Origin: Rotaria socialis
Taxonomy: Eukaryota; Rotifera; Eurotatoria; Philodinida; Philodinidae
Length of the DNA stretch: 64,000 nucleotides
Direction of reading: 5' to 3'
NCBI GenBank assembly: GCA_905331475.1
Contig: CAJNYU010001875.1
Coordinates: forward strand, 248,001 to 312,000
This document shows positions 1 to 12,227 of the stretch, piece by piece. Positions within the stretch are counted from its first letter, which is position 1. Every line of letters starts with the position of its first letter. The notes beneath the pieces were generated by a model. That model searched no databases, was not told the origin of the DNA, and was given only the letters and a program-made list of their open reading frames with translations. Both the position numbers and the translations under genes were made by a program.

Positions 1-174
1 ATGCATTTGTATCGAAACAGATATGTTTTTATGCATAAAGGACAGGGGCGTATAAGGTACCAGTTTTGGGCCATGGCCATATTCGGTTAGTTTATGGCTC
101 ACTAGATGCAGAATTTTACGAGAAATCCTTTGATACCAAAATTAAGTCATTTCGGAAGAATCCACAGCTAGTAG

Positions 175-752
175 CCTTCATAAAATAAGATGATGTAACT
201 TTGTCTCGGATACGGTTTTTTGCATTTTCCCCAGATTTCTCGTCTATTTAAATCGGAAAAATTAGAATTTGATAGAAAACAAATAACATATTTGGAATCA
301 ACATAAAAATTTGAGTGGATTGATGTGCATTTCAGTCTTCTCCAATGAAATATATTTTTCTTGAAAAACTAGCCTGGGGCCACCCCAGGATTCAATGAAA
401 AATTTAATTTAATACAAACACAATTTCCATCCTAGCAATATAATCTCAAAGAGTATAAAACATTATTACCACACAAAAAAAAATATGCCTAAAGGATGGA
501 AATTGTGTTTTTATTAAATTTAATTTTCCAATGAAACTCGAGGGGGACTCCAGGCATATTTTTCGAGAAAATTAAAGTTAGTTAGAGAATGTTGAAATAC
601 ACATCAATCCGCTCAACTTTTTATGTTGATTCCAAATATGTTATTTGTTTTCTATCAAATTCTAATTTTTCCGATTAAAATAGATGAGAAATCTGGGGAA
701 AATGCAAAAAACCGTATCCGAGATAAAGTTACATCATCTTATTTTATGAAGG
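175..752. repeat. 578-bp near-palindrome nested in the 37-1559 element
   Basis: The left arm (from CCTTCATAAAATAAGATGAT at 175) matches the reverse complement of the right arm ending at 752. The arms run inward through the AACATATTTGGAATCAACAT block and the GGATGGAAATTGTG block, leaving a short loop near 440-485. It starts immediately inside the outer terminal repeat, so it is either a second element inserted there or an inner arm pair of the same element. Confidence 0.75.
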
Positions 753-949
753 TCACTTCTGAAAAAAACCAAAAGTATCTGATTTTGTAGCGCTTTGGTC
801 AATATTGTAAAGACAATCAAAACCACATTTTATTTTTTTCCTTTATTGAGATATTGCTAAAATAATACGTGTGTCGATTGGAGTTTTTTTTATAACTTTT
901 ATACTAACCTTGATACACTTTTCATTACTACTCAGCAACGTTTCTCCCG

Positions 950-1250
950 GTCGAAGAAAACGATCAGTAAACGGTCGTATACGATAAAAATACGGCCCGC
1001 TTTAGGTGCCGTATCTTTCCCGTATAACAGGGGCAGTAGTACGGCCGTATGTTCCATAGAATACGATAATATTACGTCGACTTTACGAGGTTTTACGGCT
1101 GATATACGGTGTCCGTGTATGACCGTAATACTGCCCCTGTTAAAACGCCTTAATTCGGCTTAAAACGGCCGTTTTACGACGGATTACGATGCAAAAACGA
1201 TCGTTTACGGTAATGTTACACCGGTTTACGGTGGTCCGTTTTGATCAACC
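950..1250. repeat. TACGGCCGTA-type motif cluster with a small inverted repeat
   Basis: Many imperfect copies of the self-complementary words TACGGCCGTA, CGTATACG and ACGGTCGTA stand out as G+C islands in A+T-rich DNA. Inside, AACAGGGGCAGTA (1026-1038) pairs with TACTGCCCCTGTT (1129-1141), bounding about 116 bp. No coding sense was found. Confidence 0.6.
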
Positions 1251-1679
1251 TGGGCCAACCATTCGGGTTACAATTCTCACCAAAGATTGAGTAGAGAGTG
1301 GACAGTTATTTGACACAATTTACGATTCGAAATACTTCATTAGGGAACATACTATATGTGTGTTTCTTCTATGTACGAATTATTCATTTATGTACAAAAC
1401 TCGATGTCAATATTTTGAACAGAACTACCTGTAGATTCTTTCGAAATAACTTGATTTTGGTATCAAACAATTTCTCGTAAAATTTTGCATCCAGTGAGCC
1501 ATAAACTAACAGAATCTGGCCATGGCCCAAAACTGGTGTCTTATACGCCCCTGTCCTTTTACTATTTATATTTACCAAATGAATATATATATATGTACAC
1601 GTTTGTACATTTAAAAAATGTAGAATGATAGAGAACGTTTTCTCTTCTTTCCAAAAATGATGTTTAACGTTTTCCCAGG

Positions 1680-1930
1680 TCGAGCATTACGGCTACCAGA
1701 AGCGGTCGTATGCGGCGGTAAACGTTAACGTATACTGCCGTTTCTCACCGTAAATGGCCGTAATTTGACGTTTTGGTATCCACCATATTACGACCGTAAT
1801 TAATCGTGTCGTAAACAGTTAGTAACGACCGTAATATGGTCGGATATTTCCGTATACGATCGTTTATGGCACGATACAAAACGACCGTAATACGGTGCAT
1901 ACCTAACGGCCGTGTACGACGCAAGTTGAT
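1680..1930. repeat. Second TACGACCGTA-type motif cluster
   Basis: Same word family as at 950-1250 (ACGACCGTAAT, GGCCGTAAT, CGTATACGATCGTTTA), but outside the terminal repeats of the upstream element. This suggests a dispersed repeat family. Both strands are open over short stretches here because the motif lacks stops in some frames, which does not imply coding. Confidence 0.5.
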
Positions 1931-2709
1931 ACACCTGGGTTGGAAAGCGTTCATTACTTCCAAGAGTTCATACTTAGACATTCCCTTACAGAACGTGAGA
2001 GAACCCGATCTCCTCAAAATGGAACTCAATCATGATCTTTCCCAAATAGAATGAAAAGAAAGCCATTCTGATAGTGGATGGGACGGGCTAGAAGGCTTTC
2101 TTTTCTGATGAAGAAAGATTTTTGAACTAGGAAGAAAACATTCCATAATAGAATGAAACGTTGACGAATGCATTCACTCAGATGTTGAACGAGTTCTTTT
2201 CAATAATGAACACTTTCGTCAACTTATAGAACGCGTTCTTCATGAAAAATATAGCTTTCCCTATTCTGATGAATGCGTCCCTTTACGGTTTTTTCTATGG
2301 TTATTTTTCACTGGGAATTATCTATTGATATCTAATCCAATCAAAACAGCTTTCACTTCAAAACGAAGCTATGGCTAATAAATTCAATTTTCCAGGAAGT
2401 CTTAACGAAACACGCTATAAGTATATATCCAAGTCCAGACTATAAACATTAATTTATAGATGTTTTCAATAACTAGTGCCTTTGAATTGAAATGAAATGA
2501 AATGTGCGGATAAAACTGATTAATGAATATTGTAGAGCAAATTGTCCTCTATCGAATTAATAACATTCTTATATTGACTTGTTTAATTTTCTATTTAATT
2601 CGAAATCTTTTTTCATCATTTCTCTTCCCCCTGTGTATCACGTATGATCAGACAAACATCACAACAGAATATGAAAATTTATAAATTTCACAGAAATTCT
2701 ANAATCTTA
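1931..2709. other. No gene seen; short hairpins and an ambiguous base
   Basis: Only small inverted repeats are visible, for example GTTGACGAA near 2160 pairing with TTCGTCAAC near 2216, and AAAGAAAGCC near 2057 pairing with GGCTTTCTTT near 2094. Position 2702 is an N, an unresolved base next to the following repeat. Confidence 0.5.
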
Positions 2710-2952
2710 GATGGGCAAGTCAAGTCAAAAAATGACTTCACCTGATGATTTTTTGAATGAATTATGACTCAAATTGACTTGACTTGAAATCAGACTTGAC
2801 TTGACTTGAAAATATTTTGAACTACTCATGACTTGACTTGACTTGACTTGGAATTCTCTTTGGCTTAGCTATGACTTGACTTAACTTGACTTGAAATTTT
2901 CAGAAACTGACTTGACTTGACTTGAGTCGAAAAAACGCTGACTTGCCCATAT
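2710..2952. mobile_element. TTGAC-repeat element with short terminal inverted repeats
   Basis: The left end GATGGGCAAGTCA (2710-2722) is mirrored at the right end by TGACTTGCCCATATC (2939-2953). The interior is largely imperfect tandem TTGAC/TGACTTGACTT units. Inverted ends around a tandem interior suggest a short non-autonomous DNA element, or a satellite seeded by one. No ORF of interest. Confidence 0.6.
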
Positions 2953-4319
2953 CTGTCACGAGGCATCTGAATATGCGGTTGGTTTTAAAATTCGAGTAAA
3001 AGAGGGTGCTTTCATCGGCATTTCGAAACAAATGCAAGCTTGTTTTTTTATTTTTTTGAAAAAGTACACTTTTTGTGTTTGATCTCTATCTTCGCGAAAA
3101 AAGAGTTTATTTTGGAAAAGTTTATTATCAAAATGACGAAAGAAAAATTCTCTATAAACCCTGAAAGTTTCAAGAAATTTGAGGGAGCTCCAAGGACTGA
3201 GGATTGGGAATTCCTCATCAGCTCCTCTACAGTTGCTTGCATACTAAAGGTAAAAATACGGAATATTCACGATCATTTTTGTTCTTACACTCATTTTCAC
3301 TTGAAAAATTGTGAGAATCAATGATTTCATGCAAAATTATTTTTAAAACAGCAATATTGCAAGTTTGCGAATGGTGGAACTGGGAGGGAACCCATAGTTG
3401 ATTCCCATTTCCTCTAGGAATTATCACAGCGGCACTGACAATTCCTCGACACATTAGGAATTCCTATTTCTCAGCCCTTGGGCACTGCTGGAAAATTTCT
3501 CGTCTTAGTGCTGTAAACTCTAATTTTGTTGACAACAGTTTTCGAAATAAAAAATAATAATAATCTATGCGTCATCCGTTGAAGTATTTTTGAGCTGACT
3601 AGGATGAAAGAATGACGTTTTTTCTGGAAACAGCTTATATGGGTGTGGGTGTGGCCCACTCAAAATTATTTATGAATTTTGATATTCACTGAGTTTATTT
3701 GACACATAAAAAAATTTGCTTTTAGTATGATTTATCCGAATTAGCTCTAGTCAAGATATCTTTTTGCAAAATTCCTTTAGGTGTTTCAAGTTTCATTACA
3801 TTTATGACTTATTTATTCTATTTCAAGAACCAGCATAATTTCTTCATTTCAATGAGTTACATATTTGGCATTCCTCAAATCTCAAGAAAAAGGATAGCTT
3901 TACATTTTTCAGAAAACATACACTGATATGCAACTGATTACAGCTGTTTCTCGTCATAAAATTCATTTGCTCAATCACTAAAAGTTTAATAAAATATGAC
4001 CGATTGATTTTATGAACTTTTTCGTTTTCCTATTATACGATTGCAATCTTTATAGTTAATATTTCCTGACAGTTAGATAATAAGTGATGATCAACATCCA
4101 ATTCTTCTCTAATATATGTTTATCATAAGCATAATCGAAAAGATATCAAAGAGAACCGTCATTATTAATTACAATAATGATACTTGATGATTCGGGATTA
4201 TTGACAGATAAGTTATCGCCGGCTAAAGAAGATTGTCTTGCCAATACTCGAGATAGAGTTATTTTCATTGCTGATAGCTATACAAAAATCTTTTATCTAA
4301 TTGTACTATATTTATATAG
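2953..4319. other. Intergenic, no supported gene
   Basis: Short open stretches at 3040-3324 (+) and on the opposite strand overlap one another and show no recognisable domain. A previous exon for the 4323 gene may lie here but I could not identify one. Confidence 0.4.
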
Positions 4320-4322
4320 ATA

Positions 4323-6358
4323 ATGGATATTGATATTGGTATAATAGATCGAATTAAAATTTGGCATGAAAATTCCAGTCTTGGAGCAGCTTGGTTTCTT
4401 GAATCAGTCATTATTCGTAAAAAGTATTCTACCTGCCATATAATATCAAACGTATATCTCCAACGGATTGAGCATTTATGCAGATATTTCTATCGTCAAG
4501 CTTCTGAACCGACGAAAAAAGATCCAGTTGTACGTAGAAATTTAAGAAATGACGAAGATCATGGTTCAATCAGTCATCAAAGTTTAAAACCAAAATATTC
4601 ACACATGAATGGATCGAATAATCGTTTAGAAAATAGCCGAAGCATTCTACGTAGTCCGACAGTATATGATAAAGTTAATTTCAGAAAAAAAGTTTCATGG
4701 GACGAACAAAGTATCGGTTCACAAGATGATGCGCATTCCATTGATTCGCAACGTATGAAACCAATGCAAACAATAGACGAACAACAATCTTATAAAAGAG
4801 ACTCGTTTTCTCAAGAATTAAATAATCAAACGAATCATGAGATTCTTTGGATATCATCGCATAATTTTGCTGATAATAAATGGAAAATAAAATCTATTGA
4901 AGAAACAAATTCATTTAATTTGGATTCGTCAACACGCACATTACTACGATCCGATCGTTTATTAATCGATAGTAGTATTCAAAAATCTGCCAATGAAGAT
5001 CAAGATGAAATCTATGAATTTCAAGCTAATTTTTGGTTAAAAAAAGATAAACCAAATGACAAACTTGAAGCTTATTTAACACCACAATCAATTCATCAAT
5101 CGTCATTAACATCAGCAGATGTCAATATAGATTCGAAAAAGAAACATCGTATTCTATCACATGTTCATTCGGATGCTCAACATCAAAAATTTGAAAATCA
5201 GGAACAATCAAAATTTGCATCGCCCAATAATTTAAAAACAGTTGAAAATTTTCCAAAAAGTTCAAGTTCACATAATCTTCGATTATTATCCTCACAATTG
5301 CCAAATGCATCAAAAACACCGCTCGGCCATTCAAAATCATTTCAAGAAAATCTAAATTCACCTGCTCATTTGGATACAACATTGCGAAAACAGGATGAAT
5401 CACCAAGAACTCATTCAGCTGCGGATAAGCCTGCTCAATTACCATTAACTCCACGCTTGAAATCACTTCGTAATTCAAACGATTTTACAAATCCATTAAA
5501 TAGTGAAGAAGAATTATTAGCTCGAATAACAACAAATGAACAGTCACATCATCCGCGATCAACAGAACATTCTCTATTATCATCGAATCAACATTCCAAA
5601 TTTCGTCTGGATCGTGTTGCTCCAATAATCAGCGAGCAATCATCATCGATGAAACTTTTAAATCAACCTCGATCATCAACTGAACACTTAAAATCATCAC
5701 AGAAGACCAATCTTCTCATTCCAATTTCAGCCAATGCTCAAAATCCATTACCTAAAACTTCACATGATTCACCAAATTATTCTCGACCAACAACAACTGC
5801 AAAATCATTGTCTAGTCGAACTTTAACATCATTGAATGATATCAACGATTGTCAACCAAGTTCACGAACTACCGAAGAAGAATTATTAAAGAGAATTACC
5901 AATCAATCATCATATCGTTCACAACAATCAACTAACTCATTATCACCATTAACACCACGCGCAAAATCAACTTCTAACATCGATAATCTTACTAGTTCAT
6001 CAATGACTAAACGAGAAGCATTATTAAAAATGCCTGTTCAATCATTGGCCTATTCTCGCTCGACAATGCCGTCCTTGCTATCATCTAGTCTCCTGTCAAA
6101 ATCATTATCATCATCATCATCGTCGCCATCATCTCAATTCAATAATGACTTTGGCAGTTCATTATCAAGAACATCTACTGAGCCAACCCTAAGGTCTAAA
6201 CCCCCGATGCGACTTAATCCTGACACTATTCTACAGAAACCTATGAACAGTGAGTATTTCTTTTTTTATTAATTAATTATTATATTTGTTCGAATTTTCT
6301 TGTTAAAGATCAAGTGCACCATTCTGCCTATGGAACATCCCCATCGGATGACTTTTAA
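4323..6358 (+). CDS. Ser-rich protein beginning in a PLAT/LH2-like segment
   Basis: Two exons: 4323-6249 and 6309-6358 (59-bp GTGAGT...AAG intron), about 658 aa. Residues 10-25 (IKIWHENSSLGAAWFL) match the C-terminal half of PLAT/LH2 domains, which have the pattern I-W-H-D-N-x-G-x-x-x-x-W-F-L. PLAT domains bind membrane lipid or protein partners. The first half of the domain is missing: an acceptor-like TATATAG ends at 4319 and the frame stays open there (ATA ATG), so true upstream exon(s) are likely and 4323 may be an internal Met. The rest is low-complexity Ser/Asn/Gln sequence with three related units of an LTPRxKS-type motif and an EEELLxRI-type motif (about residues 375-400, 518-525, 542-570). 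I cannot name the protein; it could be a cytoskeletal or membrane adaptor. Confidence 0.65.
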
Positions 6359-7566
6359 CCAATATTAAGTTTTGTCACGTATCTAATCAACAGATTAATC
6401 CTCTTCTCATTAGCAATACATTGTGAATATTTAAATGCATTTGGAAATATTTTATTTTTAATAATAAAAATGACCACATTAAATACTTTAAAAAAATCTA
6501 CTCTAAATAATTTCTCATTCTTCTGCTTGTGTTTACATCACATCAATCATCAACAAATGTATACAAGCTTGAATATAACCAGCTATGATGTATATACGAG
6601 AAAGTATCTTTCATCATCTGATGATCTGATATACAGAAAGAAATCTCAAGAACAAATAAATAATAGAAATGACTGACAATTTAATTCATAAAAGCCAGAT
6701 CGATCAAAAATAATCGCTATATCTGTAGTAAAATAAAATTTTGTAGTATGAAAATTGTTGTTTAGTAGTTTCTCTATATAATCGTTTGAGACAATGGTGT
6801 AGTTTGGGAAATGCATTATCAAGAAAAATATGACGTTTAGTATAGATATATAATTAGGGAAATAGTGTTTGTCCTTGTTCGGTCTTTTTTAATCTTCATA
6901 TATGAAATGTAAGCTTGAATGAATTTATCGTCGGACTGTTCATATGTTAAATTTCTAGTAAGTTCCAACAAGATCGGTGACAATATTCGCTGTCAACTAT
7001 GATGATCACGTCGTATTCTTCGTTTTCTTTCTTAGTTCTTATTTTGTTCATCATTAAGAGAGCAGTTAACTTGTATTTCATTTTTGTCATTCGTCAATAT
7101 ACTTGTTATAACGAAACGTATAGAAAGTAAAACAATAGTTTGTAGACGACGAAGCGACAAACTATTAGCTGAAGAGGAGAAGATAATAATAATAATTGTG
7201 ACAATGAAAAGGCATGTAAGAGCGTAGATGATCTTGTCACTCAGTTATTCAACTCTATACATTATTCTGCTTTATTAATGATGATTTCTTTGTCTCTCCT
7301 CTTTTTTTCTTTTTCTTATTTTTTCATCGTTTTCCACACAAGCAAGAAATCGCCAAATGTATACGAGAAGGAGGAGGAGGAGGAGGAGAAAAGAAAACTG
7401 GAGTGCGAAGGCTAACATATAAAAGTAGTGTTTATGAAGATGGCATCAACTACTCTTATGTGACCTTTAAATTTATTCATTCAAATAGGTTTATTTAAAT
7501 AAGCACTGTTGCTCTTTTTCTCTTCACTACTCTTGGATACGTGCTGTCAATGCAGTTTATTGTTGC
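6359..7566. other. Intergenic; GAG repeat and 5' region of the next gene
   Basis: Contains the 3' flank of the PLAT-like gene and, near 7370-7390, a GGAGGA repeat. An open stretch at 6470-6676 has no domain and lies just after the upstream stop, so I treat it as untranslated. Confidence 0.4.
7418..7425 (+). promoter_or_regulatory. Possible TATA box
   Basis: TATAAAAG lies about 140 bp upstream of the ATG at 7567. Motif only; chance matches are common in A+T-rich DNA. Confidence 0.3.
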
Positions 7567-10434
7567 ATGTCGAGTATCACATTTATTTGTCTTCAACTAA
7601 TCATTCTGATCACTAGCATCATATTTATTCGTTTAACAATTGCTACTAGTCTGTGTGATTTATCAAGTGCTATTAGTTTACAAGCGGCTACATATAGATA
7701 TTCGTTGATTTTACGTGTACAGCTAATACTACCATCAGAACACATCAATAGAAAAAACATGTCTACTACAAGACAAGCTGTTGTACGTGAAGTTATCAAA
7801 ATGGCAAAAATTAATCTTCGTCATCATGAACTAGTCAAAATTCATGATATTATCATAATAAATATAAATGATGTTAATAATCAAGATCTTGATGATTCGT
7901 GTTGGCATTTACTGAGAATATCCACTGTCGATATCATACTTTTTCTCAATGAAACAAATACTAGTGAATTTAATTTACAATATCCACCAGTTGAATCAAC
8001 ACTTCGTGTACGACAACAGATTGACGCAGTTCTCAATCATGGTAAGTGCCTATTAAATATATTAGAGTTGTCATCTTAGGCTTTCCTTTATTCTCATTTG
8101 AAAAAAACGATTACATAAGAAAGAAAAAGCTAATTAGAAATGTTGTTAATTATTTTTTCTTACGTTTTCTTTTCTTTTTTCATTTTAAAAAAAGTAAACA
8201 TGCTAGACGGTATTCAGGTGTTGATGAGCGCGCGCACATTTATTCTTTCTCTTTCCGATTCTTTACATAGAAAAGCTAGAACGGAAATTCCTGATGAGAT
8301 TGATCGACGATGTGGAAATAGAGAGTGCCCTGTCACATAAATGTTCTACCATTTCCTTTACTAGACAAAATAAAGTATAAAAAGACAATAGCAAAAATGA
8401 ACTAAACTTCAAAATAGATACATGTTACCACTCCTTGCATAGTCAATTATCGATTTAATTCAAATCCCTGATTTGTATGCTCAATGAGTTATACATGTAT
8501 GTGTGTGTTATGTTAAATTTCGGCAAATAAAATTCATCTGTACATTATCATTGGTAATAAAAAAAAGAAAGGGTGGATATCTCCGTCATACATATAGACA
8601 TGTGTACAGTGCACTTATCGAATGCATACATAGTTAAAGTGCATCGTGTATCAATGACGAAGATGAGCTACTCTATTTTCTATTTTATCATCCTTCCCTG
8701 ACGAATTTCTGGCATTTATTTGACATTGACTATGTTGATTGTTTAGCGGATGCGTATAGTATGTTACTTTGCAGAATCGTTTGGCTTTTGGTTAGAAGAA
8801 GAAGTGTAAAAGACACTGATTCCTGCTACCGTTCTGCTTTTTCTCTTATCAGACAGTTCTATGTCTGATGTTAGTAGTACGATTATTATCAGTAATATGG
8901 TAGCTATCGCAGACAGATAGGCATTTATCGTATTTTTCGACATATTTTTTCTTTCTTTTTTTTAGAGACATATCCACCCAAAGTTGTAATAAAAACTTCT
9001 ATTGACAAAGCAACTCTATCAAAAGATTATTTTCTTCAATGCAATTCACGTGGTAATCCATTGCCCCGTTTACTTTGGAGTAAAACAAACGATACATTAG
9101 AATATTATCCATTATCTAAACAGTGTAAAACATCATGCCGGATATATTCAGTACAACATAAGTAGGTGGATATTGCCCGATTAATTCATCGTTTGAAGAT
9201 GTCTCGTTCTATTCAGATATCAATCGTTTCTATATTTCCGATCGTTAACACTTGATGATATTGGCATTTATATTTGTCGTAAGATTTCAACAAAAAAAAC
9301 ATTTTTCTAGTTTGGAAAATCGAAATTTTTCTTAGATGCAGAAAACCCACTAAATCGAACGATGGCTACTGTTGATTTAACTATTGGTCATCAACATCAA
9401 CCAAATATAAATCCTGCATGTTCTAGTTTAAAATTTTGTCACAATCACGGACAATGCATTATATTTAATAGTCAAACAAAATGTTTGTAAGTATAAATAT
9501 TTGTTTGGTTTGGAGAAAAAAAAATAGATTGTCGATTGTTTTTCTTCTCTTTATTAATTAGGTGTAAAGAACCGTATTTCGGTGAACAATGTGAAACAAC
9601 CTATGATGATATTAAACAGAAACAAGATGGTAATGCGAATTATATTTAATGATATTTGACATTTTTGTTTCATTTCTAGCTGCTATTCTTTTATTTAAAT
9701 CTCGATTTTTGGCTGGCTGTATACTTTTTTCTGTTGGCTTTTTACTTGTATTAATTGTATTCGTTTCATGGTTTTTGGCAAGAAATAATAGGCAACAACG
9801 AAAAAAATTGGAAAAGAAATTATTAGAAAAAACATCAGCTGAAAAACCACTTATTGTACCTGCGAAAGAAAACAAACCTTCGACAGGAAACAATGTTACC
9901 ATTCCATCATTGACTACAACTGAACCAATTACCAAACCTTCTACTCCTCCTTCACCACTTCCGCCTTCAGCTAATGTTCACATTAGTCCTCCGTCAATAT
10001 TAGAAAAAAATCCATTGATACATTCTTCAATCCGACCAGCTAATGTTTCAACAACACTAACAAGAGAACCATCGACTGCAACAGATGACGATGATGATGA
10101 TGGTGATGGGTTAAATAGTTTTCTGCGTCATTATCAAACACTACCACCTGTACCCACAACGGTCAATGAAGACTACGAAGAGCGTTTTAGTTTAAGAATG
10201 AATAAATCCGAAGAACTCGGCCTTGGCTATTTAACAAATGGAACAAGTACGAATGAACCTGCAATTTTACATAGTTATGCTAATTTTTATCAACCTGATC
10301 AACAAACTGGCCTTATTAAACCATTAGATCTAAGAAAAGACCCACCGCAGCGATACACAAAATATGTTTCGTCATATAGTAAATTTGTTTTACCTCGACC
10401 AGTTAAATCATCATCGTTAGAATATCAACAATGA
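7567..10434 (+). CDS. Neuregulin-like ErbB ligand precursor (Ig + EGF + TM)
   Basis: Six exons: 7567-8041, 8966-9161, 9217-9278, 9336-9486, 9562-9629, 9680-10434; 568 aa. The order is a hydrophobic signal peptide (1-30), an unrecognised ectodomain, an Ig-like domain (about 161-261, ending in the classic DIGIYIC...NPLNRT signature), one EGF module (Cys 273, 279, 285, 294, 296, 305), one TM helix (about 327-348) and a basic juxtamembrane stretch RQQRKKLEKKLLEK. The 220-residue cytoplasmic tail is Pro-rich with an acidic run. This architecture and the KKQRKKL-type juxtamembrane motif are those of neuregulins, EGF-family growth factors shed to activate ErbB receptors. Intron 4 falls between EGF cysteines 4 and 5, the position shared by ErbB ligand genes. 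The C3-C4 spacing (8 residues) is shorter than the usual 10-13. The alternative is another Ig/EGF adhesion protein. Confidence 0.8.
8042..8965 (+). other. Long first intron of the neuregulin-like gene
   Basis: A 924-bp GTAAGT...TTTAG intron, where the gene's other introns are 50-75 bp. No ORF or repeat inside it is convincing. First-intron length may reflect regulatory content, but nothing specific is visible. Confidence 0.6.
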
Positions 10435-10656
10435 TAATGATGTTTCTTAGTTATTTTTCTTTCTTGACACTGTTTTTGTATTTACATATTGGACTCCGTT
10501 AGAAAGATGTTTTCTTTTTTCTTCTTCTCTATATGTCATGCCTTCTATTTGTTTTTCCATCAAAATTAATATATATTGTAGACGATTTCTAGGTATTTCT
10601 TACAATGAAATATACACTCATTATGGACGAATACAAACAGAATGTCAGCCATAAAA

Positions 10657-10662
10657 AATAAA
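10657..10662 (+). terminator. Candidate poly(A) signal
   Basis: AATAAA 223 bp past the stop of the neuregulin-like gene. Motif only. Confidence 0.35.
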
Positions 10663-11424
10663 CTTTAACAAGAAGAAGAAGAAAACAAAACGACGGGAAA
10701 GCATGTGCGCATTGGCTCGATGAATTAATAATATAATGAAATATTCTTTCTTATTTGGTTTACATTTCTGTCATCAACATACAAACACTTCTTATTCTAA
10801 ATGAGAAACGTCGTTTGTCAAGGTTTATTTTTGCAGAATACACTATTACGATAACAATGACATAGAAAATCGAAAGTCAAAAAAACTAGAGATATAATAG
10901 ATTTGGCATTGCCAGTGGTACTGTTAAGATGAAGCTTTGGAATTGAATAAATTCTCTGAAACAAATATCAAGATTTCGGATTCATTGTATCGTTACAAGA
11001 AACTACGTAAAATGCTTCTCTATTTTTTCCGACGTCTATTATAGACTACGTCAAAAGAAAAACAACAGTAAACGCGAATGGTTGTATGTTTCCAGTTTAG
11101 TAAAATCATCCATAAAAAGAACAAATCTGTTTCCGATGCATTTGCCTGTGCGAAAAATATCAAAAAAAAAGAATTTAGTTTTCTAGGTAAATTTTAGACA
11201 AAATCAATTCTACGCTAGTAGATCATTTCGGGAAGATCGATAAAAATTTCCATAATAAAAGGCCTTGGAACGTCAGATTTACATTTCATCGATTTTTAAT
11301 GTAAACTCTATGCTTTATTGTGCTTGCTTCTTTAACTTAATATTCCTATCAATTTTGGATGCAACGACCGCAGTCAATGTGATTAAAAGCTAAAGTGAAC
11401 ATCTATACATATTAATTACTATTT

Positions 11425-11481
<57 letters not shown>

Positions 11482-12227
11482 TCATGTCAGTGATTTTTAA
11501 TTGTTCTAAAATTGCCAAAATGAAATACAACACTGTTATGGTTGCCGATATATATATAGCTTCATAGAAATATCTACGAAAAGAAAAGAAAAGAGAAACA
11601 AGAACCTTTTATTTCTTCTGATAAAAAAATGCATGACGATCAATCGAAGTGGTTGCCAATTGAGGTTGTCATCAATGTCGAAGAAACTTCGACGATTTGA
11701 TTATACAAAGCTGTCGCTGCATTTTACTCTTGTCTCTTCTCATGATGAACGGGTTGTGATTTATTGTCGGCTAATGTTGCGTGTATTTTTTTTTGGTAGA
11801 TCCTTACTATAAACAGATTCTATTATCGCTCGTATTCGAGTTGACTTGCATGCTCATCTACACACGCTCGTATGACATCCAGAACAAGAAGAAAAAAACA
11901 CAAACGACAAAAGAGAGAAGGATCGTTCAATACCAAATATTGCTTTACAACATTGTCGAATTTTTTTCTCTCTGAATTTTTTTTTGTTCGGAATGTTAGT
12001 AAACCGGCTCGTTGTCGACAACAAAAGAGAACGAACGAGAGAAAGAGAGCTAACAACAGCGAACATCTTCTAATCTTTTATGAAATATGACATGAGCTCG
12101 TGTCCTTGTTCTTGTCATCATAGCGATCGTATTTTCCCTATTTTGGTTTTATTTTTCTCATTCATTATTGTGTTGTTGCGTCGGTAAATTCTGAACCGAT
12201 CGAGATGATACTAATGTGTTCTTTCTC
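10663..12227. other. Intergenic, no supported gene
   Basis: Overlapping short open stretches on both strands at 11780-12090 show no domain. A (CT)n run followed by (TA)n lies near 11427-11476. Confidence 0.4.
11427..11476. repeat. Compound (CT)n(TA)n microsatellite
   Basis: About twelve CT units pass directly into about twelve TA units. Confidence 0.9.

Larger units (their letters stand above)
37..1559. mobile_element. Foldback-like element with long terminal inverted repeats
   Basis: The ends are inverted copies of each other. The left end begins AAAGGACAGGGGCGTATAAG (37-56) and the right end is its reverse complement, finishing at 1559. The arms continue as diverged copies over about 135 bp (37-172 and 1424-1559), sharing the GGGCCATGGCC core and a TTGATACCAAAAT block. 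No transposase-like reading frame lies between them, so it would be non-autonomous. I could not fix a target-site duplication. Superfamily unknown. Confidence 0.7.

Noticed and set aside
1298..2054. Several open frames on both strands in the repeat region
   Set aside because: They overlap terminal inverted repeats and CG-word clusters; no family resemblance.
3040..3454. Overlapping open frames on both strands
   Set aside because: No recognisable domain and no splice continuation.
6470..6676. 68-codon open frame after the PLAT-like gene
   Set aside because: No domain, starts within the likely 3' untranslated region, low complexity.
12216..12227. Upstream GTG start for the four-TM protein
   Set aside because: Nuclear animal genes start at ATG; the next in-frame ATG at 12228 was used.
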